The notes under the pieces were generated by a model. That model was not told the origin of the DNA. It saw nothing but the letters and a program-made list of their open reading frames with translations, and did not search any database. A stretch of DNA of 64,000 bases, from the NCBI GenBank assembly GCA_047967505.1, contig CM106541.1. One strand, written 5' to 3'. Numbering within the stretch: position 1 is the stretch's first letter; each line of letters begins with the position of its first letter. The translations under genes and the position numbers were made by a program. The DNA comes from Dipteris shenzhenensis (taxonomy: Eukaryota > Polypodiophyta > Polypodiopsida > Gleicheniales). Of this stretch, positions 43,200 to 54,408 are shown in pieces.

Positions 43200-46010
43200 A
43201 TGACGAGCCGCGTGTCGAGTGGTCCGACCACCACTGTGGGCACCTGTGTGAGAGACACTTGGCATCTATCACGAGGATCTCGAGAGACAATCCGCACTAC
43301 TCTTGTCTGTGCTAATTCTACGCTTGCATTTTTGTTGTTGAGTCGGCATGATGCATGCCTTTCAACATTTTGCCAATGTCAAAGCCTTATGGTGATCCCT
43401 CCTTCCCTTGCCAGAATCCTTAGTGGCCGCATGTCACCACCTTGCGAAAGAACCGTGCAAGAAGAAAGCCTTCCCCGTTCGTTGTTTTCTCTGCCATTCG
43501 ACGTCAACGCTAAACAAGAGGTTGTTGATTCACCTCGAGACACTGATCCTTGCCAACAGCAGCGGATCTCTCTTCAGAAGGGTTTTACAGGACGGCTTAC
43601 AGATGGTGAGTGTGTTTCTTCAAACCAAAGGAGCCCATCATCGTGGAGGCTGACTCTGGATCGACTGGACACTTCTAATGTTCAGGCGGATGTTTCTTCC
43701 TATGCTTCTCTTTTGAGGTTGTGTGGCAACGCAAAGGCTTTGTGGGATGGAAAGCATATTCACGATCATATGGTTAAGGGAGGACACGAGCGCAATGCAG
43801 TCCTTTCGAGCCTCCTCATTCAGATGTATGTCAGTTGTAATGCTTTGGAGGATGCTCGTGCTTTGTTTGGCAGCATGCATCACCAGAATGTGTTCACTTG
43901 GAATTTTCTTTTCAAAGCTTATGCTCTCGAAGGGCGATGTTGGCAAGCTCTCCAACTTCTTGAACAAATGCAGCTGGCAGAAGTTATGCCAAACAAAATT
44001 ACCTTTCTCAGCATTCTCAGCGCATGTGCTGGTGAGGCAACGCACGATGAAGTCAAGGAGTTGCATGCTCTCATCCGGGACAACAGTTTTGAGTCAGACG
44101 TCGTTGTGGGGACTTCCCTTGTGAACTTGTATGGCAAGTGTGGCAGCCTAAAGGATGCACTCAGGATTTTTAACAAGATTTCTGTGAGAGATGTCGTTGC
44201 GTGGACTTCCATGCTCTCAGTTTATGTCCAGCATGGGTGTGGCAAAGAGGCTCTTCGATGTTTTGAGCAGATGAAAGAGGAGGGAGTAGTGCCAAATAAG
44301 GTGACCTTTATCACTGCGCTTGCTTCTTGTGACAAGCATGCTGCACTACCTAGAGGCAAGTGGGTCCACTCCCATATCCTAGAGAATGGACTTGAGACTG
44401 ATGTCGTTGTAGGGACAGCTCTTATTAACATGTATGGAAAATGTGGCAGCTTGGAAGATGCCAGTAGAATGTTTCTCAAAATGACCAACCGGAATGTGGT
44501 TTCATGGAATACCATTATAGGTGTCTACGCCCAGCATGGCCACCGCAAGGAGGCCCTTCAACTTTTCGACCATATGCAGTGTGAAGGGCCACTGCCAAAC
44601 AAAGAAACCTGTATCACCATTCTTGCTGCATGTACTAGCCATGAAGCATTATCAGAGGGTAAGCAGATGCATGCCAGAGTCCTGGATAGTGGATTTGAAT
44701 CAGATATTTGTGTGCAAAATGCAATTGTCAACATGTATGGCAAGTGTGGTAGCATGGAGGATGCACAAAAGATGTTCAATATAATGCATGAGCGGAATGT
44801 GGTTTCATGGACGGCTATGATCTCAGTGTATGCTCAGAATGGTCAGTATCAGGAGGCTCTCCACATGTTCAACAAAATGCAATTGGAAGGTTTTATGCCC
44901 AACAAGGTCACCGTTGTCTGTATTCTTGCTGCTTGTACCAGCCAAGCCATGTTGGCTGAAGGGAAACAGATACTCGCTTATGTCTTTGACAATGGATTTG
45001 AGTCTGATCTTGCCATTGGTAATGTGCTTGTCAACGTGTATGGGAGGTATGGTGGCATGGAAGATGCATGGAAGATATTTGACAAAATGCGTAATCGGGA
45101 CGTTATAACATGGACTGCAATGATTGCAGGGTATGCTCAACGGGGGCAGTGCAACAAGACCATCCAACTCTATGACCAAATGCAATTGGAAGGAGTAAGG
45201 CCAAATAAAGTTACTTTTGCCAGCATTCTTTCAGCATGTGCCACCCAGGTAGCTTTAGCTGAAGGTAAACAAGTGCATGCTTACGTGCTAGAGATTGGTT
45301 GGGAGTCAGATGTTAGTTTAGGAAATGTGCTTGTGGACATGTATAGCAAGTGTGGCAGTTTAGAGGATGCGCATAAGACTTTTGACAGGATGCCTCAGCG
45401 TGATGTGGTTTCTTGGAATGTCTTGATTACAGTGTATGCTCAGCATGGACAAGGCAAGGAGGCGCTGAAACTTTTCTATCAAATGCAGCAAGGACTTAGT
45501 GTCCCAGACAAGGTGACCATCACTAGTGTCCTTGCTGCATGTAGCCACGCAGGTCTGGTTGAGGAGGCTTGTCAGGTTTTCATCTCAATTAGTAAAGGGA
45601 ACATTTTGCCTGTGATTGACCATTATTGCTGCATGATTGATCTTTTCGGGAGGGCCGGACGATTAGATGAGGCAGAATCTCTAATTCATTTCATGCCAAT
45701 TCAACCTACTGTCCTATCATTTATGGCATTGCTTGGTGCTTGCCAACACGTTGTGGATGCGGAGCGAGGGGAGCGTGCTGCAAAATATGTGTTTGAATTG
45801 GATCGAGAGAATTCTGCACTGTATGTAATAGTATCCAACATATATGCCGCGGGTGGCAAGGAAAAGGATGCAGAAAAGGTGAAAACAATAATACAAGACA
45901 CAAAGATGAAGGATGAAGGCTTTGGGCCCATAGAGGTCAAGGATTGGGTGTATGAATTTTCAGATAATATTTGGCTCTACTCTCAAAAGGCACAAATCGT
46001 TGCTTGCTGA
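43200..46010 (+). CDS. PLS-class pentatricopeptide repeat protein, no DYW domain
   Basis: A single intronless frame of 936 codons from ATG 43200; the frame is open upstream to 43059 but has no earlier ATG. Residues 1 to about 160 are a Ser/Arg/Thr-rich, weakly structured leader compatible with organelle targeting. PPR motifs then run nearly to the end in P-L-S triplets, e.g. VSWTAMISVYAQNGQYQEAL, MFNKMQLEGFMPNKVTVVCI, GNVLVDMYSKCGSLEDA, about 20 motifs in all. The last motif (RAGRLDEAESLIHFMP) leads into an E-type tail, LYVIVSNIYAAGGKEKDAEK, and EVKDWVYEFSDN, where the protein ends without a DYW deaminase. Family knowledge: PLS proteins bind organelle RNA, one base per motif, mostly for C-to-U editing; one lacking DYW would need a partner deaminase. 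Partial copies of its 3' end lie at 46.3 kb and 54.5 kb. Confidence 0.88.
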   Translation: MTSRVSSGPTTTVGTCVRDTWHLSRGSRETIRTTLVCANSTLAFLLLSRHDACLSTFCQCQSLMVIPPSLARILSGRMSPPCERTVQEESLPRSLFSLPFDVNAKQEVVDSPRDTDPCQQQRISLQKGFTGRLTDGECVSSNQRSPSSWRLTLDRLDTSNVQADVSSYASLLRLCGNAKALWDGKHIHDHMVKGGHERNAVLSSLLIQMYVSCNALEDARALFGSMHHQNVFTWNFLFKAYALEGRCWQALQLLEQMQLAEVMPNKITFLSILSACAGEATHDEVKELHALIRDNSFESDVVVGTSLVNLYGKCGSLKDALRIFNKISVRDVVAWTSMLSVYVQHGCGKEALRCFEQMKEEGVVPNKVTFITALASCDKHAALPRGKWVHSHILENGLETDVVVGTALINMYGKCGSLEDASRMFLKMTNRNVVSWNTIIGVYAQHGHRKEALQLFDHMQCEGPLPNKETCITILAACTSHEALSEGKQMHARVLDSGFESDICVQNAIVNMYGKCGSMEDAQKMFNIMHERNVVSWTAMISVYAQNGQYQEALHMFNKMQLEGFMPNKVTVVCILAACTSQAMLAEGKQILAYVFDNGFESDLAIGNVLVNVYGRYGGMEDAWKIFDKMRNRDVITWTAMIAGYAQRGQCNKTIQLYDQMQLEGVRPNKVTFASILSACATQVALAEGKQVHAYVLEIGWESDVSLGNVLVDMYSKCGSLEDAHKTFDRMPQRDVVSWNVLITVYAQHGQGKEALKLFYQMQQGLSVPDKVTITSVLAACSHAGLVEEACQVFISISKGNILPVIDHYCCMIDLFGRAGRLDEAESLIHFMPIQPTVLSFMALLGACQHVVDAERGERAAKYVFELDRENSALYVIVSNIYAAGGKEKDAEKVKTIIQDTKMKDEGFGPIEVKDWVYEFSDNIWLYSQKAQIVAC

Positions 46011-46289
46011 CTTCTGAGAGACCAAAGCAAGTATGTCTGCTCGTTAAGGCAGGCAAAAATCTCGGAAAGCCACACTGGCTTGCTCAACCAAACCACATGA
46101 ACATGGAAGTACATTCACGCTCAGGACCTTAGTGGAATGTTACACACGAAAAGCATCATTTTCCATTGGCCTTTTAAACACTGCAAGAATCATACTGTGC
46201 GAAATGACAATATCTGTGATTTAAGCTCTTTGAGCGACTGATAAAAATCACTTCAGGCTATCCTATCATATATTGTATTGCTCGTTCCC

Positions 46290-46590
46290 ATGTGGAGGCA
46301 GAGTAAGGGGAGCATGCTAATATTTATGCCGTACGTGGCAGCGGAGAGGATCCAAAGAAAGTGAAGACAATAATGCAAGGCACGAAGGTCACAGAGCGAG
46401 GCAACAGCCTTGTAAAGTTCAAGGATTGTGGCATATTTGGCACTACCGTCCAAAGGCACAAATCTTTGCTTGTTGAAATCTGAGACGCAAAAGTGAGTAC
46501 ATTCTGCTGGTGAAGGTGTTAATTGTATGCTCCTGCTCAAGTAAACCACGTGAACTGTCGAGTACATTCATGCTCCTAGGTCCCTACCGG
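46290..46590 (+). pseudogene. Partial duplicate of the PPR gene 3' end
   Basis: The stretch ATTTATGCCGTACGTGGCAG, GTGAAGACAATAATGCAAGG, AAGTTCAAGGATTGTGG and CAAAGGCACAAATC tracks the last ~60 codons of the PPR gene (45840-46010). It continues into the gene's 3' flank (GCTCAAGTAAACCACGTGAA versus GCTCAACCAAACCACATGAA). The frame is broken. It is a local tandem duplication of the gene's tail, about 470 bp downstream of the original. Confidence 0.75.
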
Positions 46591-47188
46591 CATTTACCAA
46601 GTCTTCCCATTCTTTGGCAAATGAATCTAGGTGTTTGGAGTCTTGGGCAAGGATATGATTGAGTATAGCAAAACTTGGATCCAATCATTGATCCCAGTGG
46701 ACTTTATTTAGTTACATCACTGGGATTTCTTGGGTCCTCCGGGAGCGAAAACGTGAGGTTGTTTGGGATTATATACAAGGCAAGACAACTTGTGTTGCTC
46801 TGAATGGGGCATGGGATGCTTTCCCATACATGTGGCTTTACAACTCACCTGAGATATGTGCTTCTAATCCTCCCTGTATTGTACTCTACGCAGTATTAGG
46901 TAGACCATGCCACACGGTTATGGACATGACACATGATTGGCACCTAAAAAATCGGAGGTGCTTCAACTTTGTAAGCCGAGAGACCATTGTTAACTTTTCC
47001 TTAGAGCATATATTTTAAGTTCTTTGAGCCAATCTCTATGTGCAGATTTTCCACTCTCTCTTACTGATTAGTGACATGGATATTTTTACCTTGAATTTTC
47101 CCATGCTACACTATCATAAGATAGATGGACTTCAGCTATTTAATCTAAGATAATTTGCTCCCTACCTGTTTATAACAAGGTATTAAAT
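46591..47188. other. No gene seen
   Basis: A 62-codon plus-strand frame (46830-47018, MWLYNSPEICASNPPCIVLY) is unrecognised. No other feature. Confidence 0.3.
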
Positions 47189-47204
47189 AAAATCTCAAGA
47201 GTTA
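47189..47204. repeat. LINE target-site duplication, 5' copy
   Basis: AAAATCTCAAGAGTTA here is repeated exactly at 54409-54424 directly after the poly(A) tail. The first two to four A may belong to the tail, so the true length is 12-16 bp. Confidence 0.85.
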
Positions 47205-47214
47205 AGTTCTCGTC

Positions 47215-47720
47215 GAGTTGCTCCTGCGAGCCCTCCTCCCTCCCTCGGTAGCCTCTACCTCCCTACCCTCCTCTGCCTCACTCCCTCGCCCTCGCCTCAC
47301 CCCCCTCGCCCTCGCCTCACACCCCTCACCCCTCGCCTCGCCCCGCCACCACACCCTTGCCCCTCGCCCCTCCGCCCCTCGCCCCTCGCCTCGCCCCTCA
47401 CCCCCCCGCCCCTCGCCTCGCCCCTCCGCCTCGCCCCTCGCCCCTCACCCCCTCGCCCTCTGTCCTCGCCCTTCCCCTCCGCCCCTCCGCCCTCCGCCCT
47501 CGCCCCTCGCCCTCGTCCCTCCCCCCTCCGCCCTCCGCCCTCGCCTCCGTCGCCGTCCCTCTCCCTCGCCTTCGACCTCCACCCTCTGCTCTCGCCTCCG
47601 ACCGTCGCCCTCCGTCCCCTTCCGCCCTCCGCCCCCGCCATCGCCTCCGCTTCCTCTGCCCGCCTCGCTTCGCCTCGCCTTATCCTCCTCCGTCACACCC
47701 AGGCTCCATCCTTCGTCTAT
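47215..47720 (+). repeat. C-rich CCTCGCCCCTCGCC 5' UTR repeat
   Basis: About 500 bp of short, irregular CTCGCC, CCTCCGCC and CCCTCGCC units with almost no purines except G in CG. The minus strand is G-rich. Open frames on both strands here are compositional. It sits where the 5' UTR and internal promoter of an L1-type LINE are expected; the function is inferred from position alone. Confidence 0.7.
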
Positions 47721-47779
47721 CTCCCCCCCTTTTTGGTGGCAGCCTCTTCATCGGAGGTCTCGTAGTTTGTCTTGGCGGT

Positions 47780-49793
47780 ATGGCGGCTCCCTGCCCGGAA
47801 CCGGAGGCCCAGGCGGACACCCCTCTCCAGATGCCTACCGCGTGATCTTGACAGAGCAACAGTCGTCTCGGGTACAACAGGTTGCCAATGACTTTGCCCT
47901 CACTTTCGTCTATGGCAGAGTCATTGGACACTCTCCCTCCAGATCAGCCATCAGGGACTGGCTCTAGTCCACTCTTATGCCAGAGGACAGCCACATCGAG
48001 GATGTGGCCCTTATGGGAAGGGGCATCTTCTGGCTTAAACTCTCCACTGCGAAAGCTGCGAGCAACCTGATTGTTGGTTCCCCCACATCGGTGGATGGAA
48101 AGATCATCATGATAGTCCCTTAGTACCGAGGATTCAGCGCAGTGGACTTTGACGCTCGTTTTCGCATACCTCGCCACTCAGTGACGCTAGTTTTTCCAAG
48201 CCTTGCTGTTGAGTTGCGGCCGATAGTCAGGGACCTGGGTTCCCACTTTGGCTGGGTGATGCATGACACTTTCGTCGACGCGGTTACTGCGGCAGGAGCT
48301 CCCAGAGTCCGTGTGGCTGTGGCAGACCCTGCGTCCCTCCCTGCAGTGATTGAGATCGTGACAGATGCTGGCAGCATTACTCAGAGCATGGTAGTCACAG
48401 AGGACAGCCAGGCCAGTGCCTGAGGTGTCACGGCTTTGGGCACCTGGCTGCTGCTTGTCCACGATTCTCCAACTCCTCTCGGCCCCCCCGTCCCCTCCTC
48501 CGTCCCCTCCCCCCCCTCCGAGCAGCCACGTTAGGAGGAGCAGAGGCAGTCGGAGTCCGGTCCAGAGGTGGCGGGCGGCTGGACCGAGGTCAGAAGGAAA
48601 AGAGGAAAGAATAAGAAGACTTCTGACAAAGGCAAGGAGGCTGAGGTTACCCTACCTGCAGCAGCGCCTCAGAGACCTGACAGGCAGCCGCCCCAGGGTC
48701 CTGGGAGAGCTTCTTCTTCGTCTGTAGCCCGCCCTCCGCAGCCTCAAGTCCCCCTCTCTTCCGATCCCCAGCTCCCTTTCACTCAGCCCCAGTCCCTACC
48801 CCAGTCGCAGCCCCCTCTTTCCGACCCGCAGCATCAGCCCCCGCCTCTTTCTCTTCAGCCCCCTCCTCTTCCTCTTCAGCCCCAGTCCCAGCTCCAGCCC
48901 CATCCCCCCTCCCCCGCCCCTCTCAGCTCTTCTGCAGTGTCAGCTGCACCGGTGGTTCCTCAGCCGCGGGCAGCCCCCACTCTCCCTCCTCCGCCCCCCG
49001 CGCTAGTCGCTTCCGTGGAGTCTGAGTTACCTACCCCTCAGCCTCCTTCCCCTTCCCCACCCCAGGCAGGGCATCCCGAGTCTGCACCACCCCTGGAGCA
49101 GTCTTCCCTGTCTGCTAGCCCGACCCCCTCAGTTGCAGACTCTGGCGGGCCTCAGCTTCAGGAGAGAGAGCTTCCTCGCAACTTCTACAGATCTGGTCCC
49201 TGGGATTACTTAGATGTGGCCGACCTCGAGACCTTCCTTGCTTGCCTCGACATCAATATCTTCCTGCTCCGTAAAGGGGCGGATGGGAAGATCGCAGCCT
49301 TGGCCCCGAGGGATGGCCCTAGCTTTGCTTTCACCTTTCTCAACGACGGCACCGAGACTTGGACAGACGACTCAATCTGGGAGGCTCTCAGAGAGCACAC
49401 GCACGCTCAGATTTGCTCCTGGATAGGCCCGTGGGTGGACAGCTTCTCGAGACTCAGTGGTCCGAGGGTGACGTGCGCCTGCGGTGGCGTTGCGCCGCCA
49501 AGCGTTTCAGATTGATTGTGATCCTCAGGCCTCCTCTGTCGTGGCCCCTTCCCCAGGATGTCAGAGCCTGGACTCCTCAGAAACTTCGAGCCTTCTACGG
49601 GATGACTACCTCAGAGATCTCGAGTTGGCTCGAGAAAGCGTTTGTCCATGGCACCAAAGGCCTCACGCCTTTGCTAAAAGTTTTGAAGAACGGGCAGGAT
49701 GACCCCGCCTCCCCCTCCAAACCCTCACAAAAGCGTCAGCGCCTTCATTCCGAAATTTCAGCTTCTTCATCGACCTCAGTCGCAAGCAAATAG
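47780..49793 (+). pseudogene. LINE ORF1: DUF4283 and CCHC zinc-knuckle RNA-binding protein
   Basis: The probable start is ATG 47780 (MAAPCPEPEAQADTP). After a frame change the DUF4283 domain reads YRVILTEQQSSRVQQVANDF, IEDVALMGRGIFWLKLSTAK, DGKIIMIVP, a TAG for Trp at 48121, then YRGFSAVDFDARFRIPRHSV and HFGWVMHDTFVDAVTAAGAP. Another TAG is at 47965. A one-base loss near 48400 precedes CLRCHGFGHLAAAC, a perfect CX2CX4HX4C knuckle (48417-48458). A frameshift in C runs near 48490-48530 leads to GGWTEVRRKRGKNKK and a Pro/Gln/Ser-rich stretch. The C-terminal globular part (NFYRSGPWDYLDVADLETFL and on) is frameshifted near 49455 and ends at TAG 49791-49793. It binds element RNA by family role. Confidence 0.85.
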
Positions 49794-49819
49794 TTGTTCA
49801 CAGCCTACCAGTCCTCATC

Positions 49820-52800
49820 ATGAGCTTACACCTTGTCTCCTGGAACGTGAACGGGTTTCAGTCTTCTGGCACCCGTGGTCCTAGGAAGCTCATCTTGAGA
49901 CAAGAACTTCAGCCAGCAGTGATTGGTCACTTGGATATACTCCTGCTCCAGGAGCATAAGCTTTCAGTGGCTCATTCCCGTAGCTGCGGGAAGATCCTCC
50001 CTGGACGCTCTCACACTTATTGGGAGCCCTCGATCGGTGCACAGGGGAGGAGTGGCGGTGTCTGTACTTCCGTTTGCGAGTCGTTTGCCCAGGGAGTTTT
50101 TGGTCATGGTACGTTGATCCCAGGCCGTGCACTTTGGGTTGGCCTAGAGTTGGAGGGCTCCAAAATAGGAATCCTCAACATCTATGCACCCACAGACCTC
50201 CGATGCAGAGCCACTTTCTGGAGAACAGTCACAGAGATTCTCCCAGACATGGATTCGTGGATTGTTGGAGATTTTAAGTCTGCCGTGTTTACCATTTTCA
50301 CCAAGCGAGCTTGTTTTTGCGGAGTGCGGAGCAAAGATAAGATCAACAATCTGGAGGCTTTGGAGGACCAGCAGGGCAGAGGACCAGAGTTTACAGGTAT
50401 AGCTCAGGCAGAGCAGTCCGCTTGGGACTCCTTTATCTTCGCGATAGGAGGTAGGGACAGCTGGAGAGACCCATCCTTCCGCCGATGGCACGAGAGCTTG
50501 GACTTCTCGTGGGGCTTCCGCAGGGAAGGAGGCAGGCTCCTGGAGAGACTGGACAGATTTTATGTCAGTGATTGGGCCATCAGCAGAGGTGGTCAGGTGG
50601 GTATAGTGCCAGGGACGACACTCTCCAATCACGCGCCTGTGCTCTTATCACTAGACTCGGTAGCTCAATCCCTTCCTCCCCATTCGTGCAGGATTCCTGA
50701 TTCCATCTTCTCTAGGGAGGAGGTGCGCAGTAGTATCGGTAGCCTTTGGGACAGAGATTGGGGCGAGATCGTGGATCTGGTAGAGTCGGTTGCGCAGGCT
50801 TTGCAGGAGTCCAGCCAGATTTGCCAACTCGCAGCCCTTCAGGTTCGCCAGGAGTGGTGGGGCAGAGAGAGAGCTCTTCGTAGGGACCTCACCTCCATTC
50901 AGCGACTCCAGCAGGCAGCTCCGGGTTCGGAGGAGCTTCGGATCCAGGCCCTTCGAGCCAGAGCCCTTCTTGAGGAGACTCTCCAGCGTCGCTCAGAGTT
51001 TTCTTATCACGCCTCCCTCTCCTACTGGGCTCGGAAGGGCGATCAGATGAGGAAAGAGTTCTTCAGGACGCATGGCTAGAGGGCAATAGGTGATCAGCTC
51101 TAGAGTCTTAGGACAGTAGAGGGGCACATCGTTACTGATCCAGAAGAGGTCTTGGGGTTGGCTACCGACTTCTACAGGACTCTTTTCCAGCAGGAGCAGC
51201 TTGCCCCCCGTACTAGACGTTCCCGCGAGCAGGTGTGGAGGCACATTCCAGCCCTTGTTCAGCCCAGCATGCAGATGACGTTGATGGCACCGTTCACTAC
51301 TGTCGAGATGCAGGAGGCCTTGATGGCCATCGATGGGCAGAAATGCCCTGGTGAGGATGGGCTCTCTCACGCTTTCTTCACCTCTTTCTGGGATCAGATC
51401 CATCAGCCCCTCCTAGTAGCCCTCCAGAGGATTTTCAGCAGCGGACATATGCCAGAGAGCCTCTCTTCGGGATTGATTTGTCTCATTCCGAAGGGAGGAG
51501 ACCGACAGGAGATCCGTCAGTGGCGCCCGATCACTCTCCTCACCACTGCCTACAAAATCCTTGCCAAGATGATCAGCGCCAGAGTTCGGCCACTACTTCC
51601 TGACCTCATTCATGACACTCAGACAGGCTTTGTCCAGGATCGCAGTATCCTGGATAATGTCTTTACCTTCTCAGAGGCGACGGAGTGGGCTCAGCACAGT
51701 GGGTCGCACTTAGCCATCCTACTTCTCGACTTTGAGAAGGCCTACGATCGAGTGGACTGGTCCTTCCTGGAGGGTACTTTGGAGAGACTAGGATTCCCAG
51801 TAGGATGGATTCAGGGTATCTCAGCGTTATACAGGACAGCTTCCAGCAAGGTCATCATCGGCGGTAGGATGGGAGAGCGATTTCGATTGGAGAGATCAGT
51901 GCGTCAGGGTTGCCCCCTTGCTCCTTACCTGTTTCTCTTCTTCGCCGAGGCGATGACATACTACCTTCGGGCGAGGTCGACCGGGATCCGGGGTGTTCAC
52001 CTTCCCATCAGGGAGGACATGGAGCTTCTGGACTCGGAGTATGCAGATGACACAGCGCTGTACGTTCAAGATGATGAGATGATGCTGGAGAGGGTGAGGC
52101 TGGCCTTAGAGGTCTTCTGCTCGGCAGCCGGTGTGAAAATCAACTGGAACAAATCAGTTGGTTTTCTCACAAACCCTGGGGCATGCTCACAGTGGGGGAG
52201 GTTTTTGGGTTTCAGATGGATCCCGCGGGGACAGACAGCTAGATATCTCGGCTTTCAAGTCGGCCTGGACATCACGCCAGCTCAGCAGTTTCTCTCGGTG
52301 CTAGATTCATTCGACGGAAGCTGGCTTTCTGGAGCAATGCTAAGCTCTCTCTTGCAGGTCGTGCTCTTGTAGTCAACCAGGTTCTCCTGGCCACGGCCTG
52401 GTATGTGGCCTCTTGTTGGTGCTTCTCGAGATCCAGCGTGGCACAGCTCAGGAGGATGGTCTGGAATTTCCTGTGGTCTGGGGGGGATGGTCTCAGAGAT
52501 ACCACAGCCAGGGTAGCCTGGCAGACAATCATTCTTCCGCAGGCTGAGGGTGGCTTGGGGGTCATTGATCCTGAGCTTCAGAGTCAGGCCCTGCTGGGCA
52601 AGTTAGTTATCCGCGGTTTGACCCCGGGGGGGCAAACGTGGAAGATGCTACTTCAGCAGGGGATCAGTTCTTGCGTCCCGCACCGAGGTGGAGAGTGGCT
52701 ACCGTCCCTCCGGTGGATCTTTACCTCTACACCGCTTACTCACCCCCGCTCCTCGCTCATTCGTAGCCTTCTCATGGTTTGGAGGCGACTCCGTCTCAGT

Positions 52801-54275
52801 CTCCTCCAGTCCCCTCCTAGCTATCAGGAGGAGATCGACCGCCAGCCGCTCATCTGGAACGATCAGGTCAGAGATACCTTGGGCCTTCAGCTGGGGGAGA
52901 GGTCACATATCCTGTGGGATGGTTGGATGCGGGGGCCAACCCGGTCCCTTCGAGTTTGGAGGGACACTTATAGACACTTGGAGACCGTTGCTCTAGCAGC
53001 CGCAGCTGGAGGTGTCCGTGGAGCTCAGGCGAGACGCATAGAGATAGACGGAGCGATTCCTGCCGGTTGGTTGGTTCCACCCGAGATTCAGATCCTCATG
53101 CCTGGTGATGACAGTTGGCTTGGACAGTTCACCCCCCGTGGCATCCCACTAGTGGTTGCAAGCCGGATGGATGACACCTCTGTTTCCTTCTTCGCGGTTT
53201 TGGGGGACGGCCGACTCAGGAGGGAGGGTGTGCTCATCGACCCCCTTCTCCCGTGGTAGAGGGTTCGGGTCATAGGCCTCGTGGGGAAGGTTTGGCGGAT
53301 CGATCCTAGTATAGAGCAGGATCAGCTGCGGTTATGGCGACTCTGGCTTTGGGAGGGGCGGGCCTTGTCAGAGCTTGATTGGGACCCGGGTGAGTGGAGA
53401 TGGCCAGAGGTTGTGGCAGGCCAGGGGCCGACCCCTTTCTTCGCTTACAGCATGACATTGGATAGGAGAGTTCTCGGGAGGATGCAGAGCCGCCCGCCCA
53501 CCCAGCGGCCCAGTTGGTATGCTCAGGGTATCTCCAGGCTATTTTTGCAGGCCTTTTGGAAGGCCTTGTGGAAGAGCTGGTGGCCGCGGAAGATTTCCTA
53601 CTTCCTTTGGCTACTCGCCCACAAGGGTCTTCCAGTGGGGAGCTGGTTGCGGCAGATTGGTCAGGATGGACTTTGTCAGATTTGTCATGAGGATGAGGAG
53701 TCACAAAACACTGCCTGTGAAGCTGCACTCGCGCCCAGGAAGTGTGGAGGTGGACCTTCTGGATCCTTACTCGCGCAGCACCGGAGCTAGGTTTGATCAC
53801 CTGGGGCGCGTTCTGCTGGTGCAGCACCACACCTGGCTTTCATCAGTTGTTCGAGGCAGGCCCGCAGGACCCCATGTTCCTTATCACACAGGGGACTTGG
53901 GGGCCGCTCGAGGGCATCCCGTCGCACCTGGCAGAGGTGGACACAGGATCTCAGGAGAGGCTACCAGTCTGGGAGATTATTAGCAGCATCACTGGATGGC
54001 ACATTTGGACCTCGCGCTGCGCGCAGATCCTCGGTGGTACCTCTTTTTCGACTGCCCAGGTCACGGCCGACATCTGGAGTGAGATTATACACACACTTAG
54101 AGGCCAGTGGGACCAGATACAGAGAGATTCCCAGGCTGGCCGGGAGAAGCGGAGACGTTTCCTCCGAGATTGGGATACGCAGGGCCTCTTCTTCGAGCAT
54201 ACTTCTCAGGGCCTTGAGTGGTGCTATTCACCACCTCTCTGGTTGTTTATTCACACCCGCCTGATCCCTCCATGA
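49820..54275 (+). pseudogene. LINE ORF2: endonuclease and reverse transcriptase
   Basis: ATG 49820 lies 26 bp after ORF1. The AP endonuclease has SWNVNG (residues 7-12), LQEHK (43-47), NIYAP (120-124), VGDF (149-152, with Lys after it in place of the usual Asn) and SNHAP (269-273, Asn for the usual Asp). Stops at 51077 and 51101 separate it from the RT: LICLIPKGGDRQEIRQWRPI, LLLDFEKAYDRVDW, RQGCPLAPYLF and catalytic YADD at 52040-52051. A frameshift near 52300 leads to SLAGRALVVNQVLLATAWYV; TAG at 53257 and a frameshift near 53710 precede the zf-RVT-like region (PRKISYFLWLLAHKGLPVGS, CQICHEDEES, then CLWSCTRAQEVW). It ends at TGA 54273-54275. No RNase H domain was seen. It performs target-primed reverse transcription. 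Confidence 0.92.
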
Positions 54276-54299
54276 GAGAGAGCTTTCTGTTTCCATTTA

Positions 54300-54347
54300 G
54301 GGCTGCGTTCGATTTGTGAACGCAGCCCCGTCAGTTGCAAAACTGAC
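54300..54347 (+). other. LINE 3' UTR double stem-loop
   Basis: Stem 1 is GGGCTGCGTTC (54300-54310) with GAACGCAGCCC (54318-54328), 11 perfect pairs closing GATTTGT. Stem 2, one base later, is GTCAGTT (54330-54336) with AACTGAC (54341-54347), 7 perfect pairs closing a GCAA tetraloop of the GNRA class. They lie about 55 bp before the A tail. In some LINEs a 3' stem-loop is what the RT recognises; that role here is inference. Confidence 0.8.
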
Positions 54348-54408
54348 CTCATATATCTTGTTTTTTCGAAGTAATATAATCAGCACTGTTTTTTCGGCCC
54401 AAAAAAAA

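Noticed and set aside
43638-45548. Many antisense open frames of 60-142 codons within the PPR gene
   Set aside because: They repeat with the PPR periodicity and are shadows of the sense coding sequence.
46830-47018. 62-codon frame MWLYNSPEICASNPP as a gene
   Set aside because: Short, no recognisable domain, no upstream signals and no repeat support.
47218-47845. Overlapping Pro/Ser-rich and Arg/Gly-rich open frames on both strands
   Set aside because: They arise from the C-rich LINE 5' repeat, where stop codons are rare in every frame. Only the last ~60 codons of the plus frame overlap ORF1.
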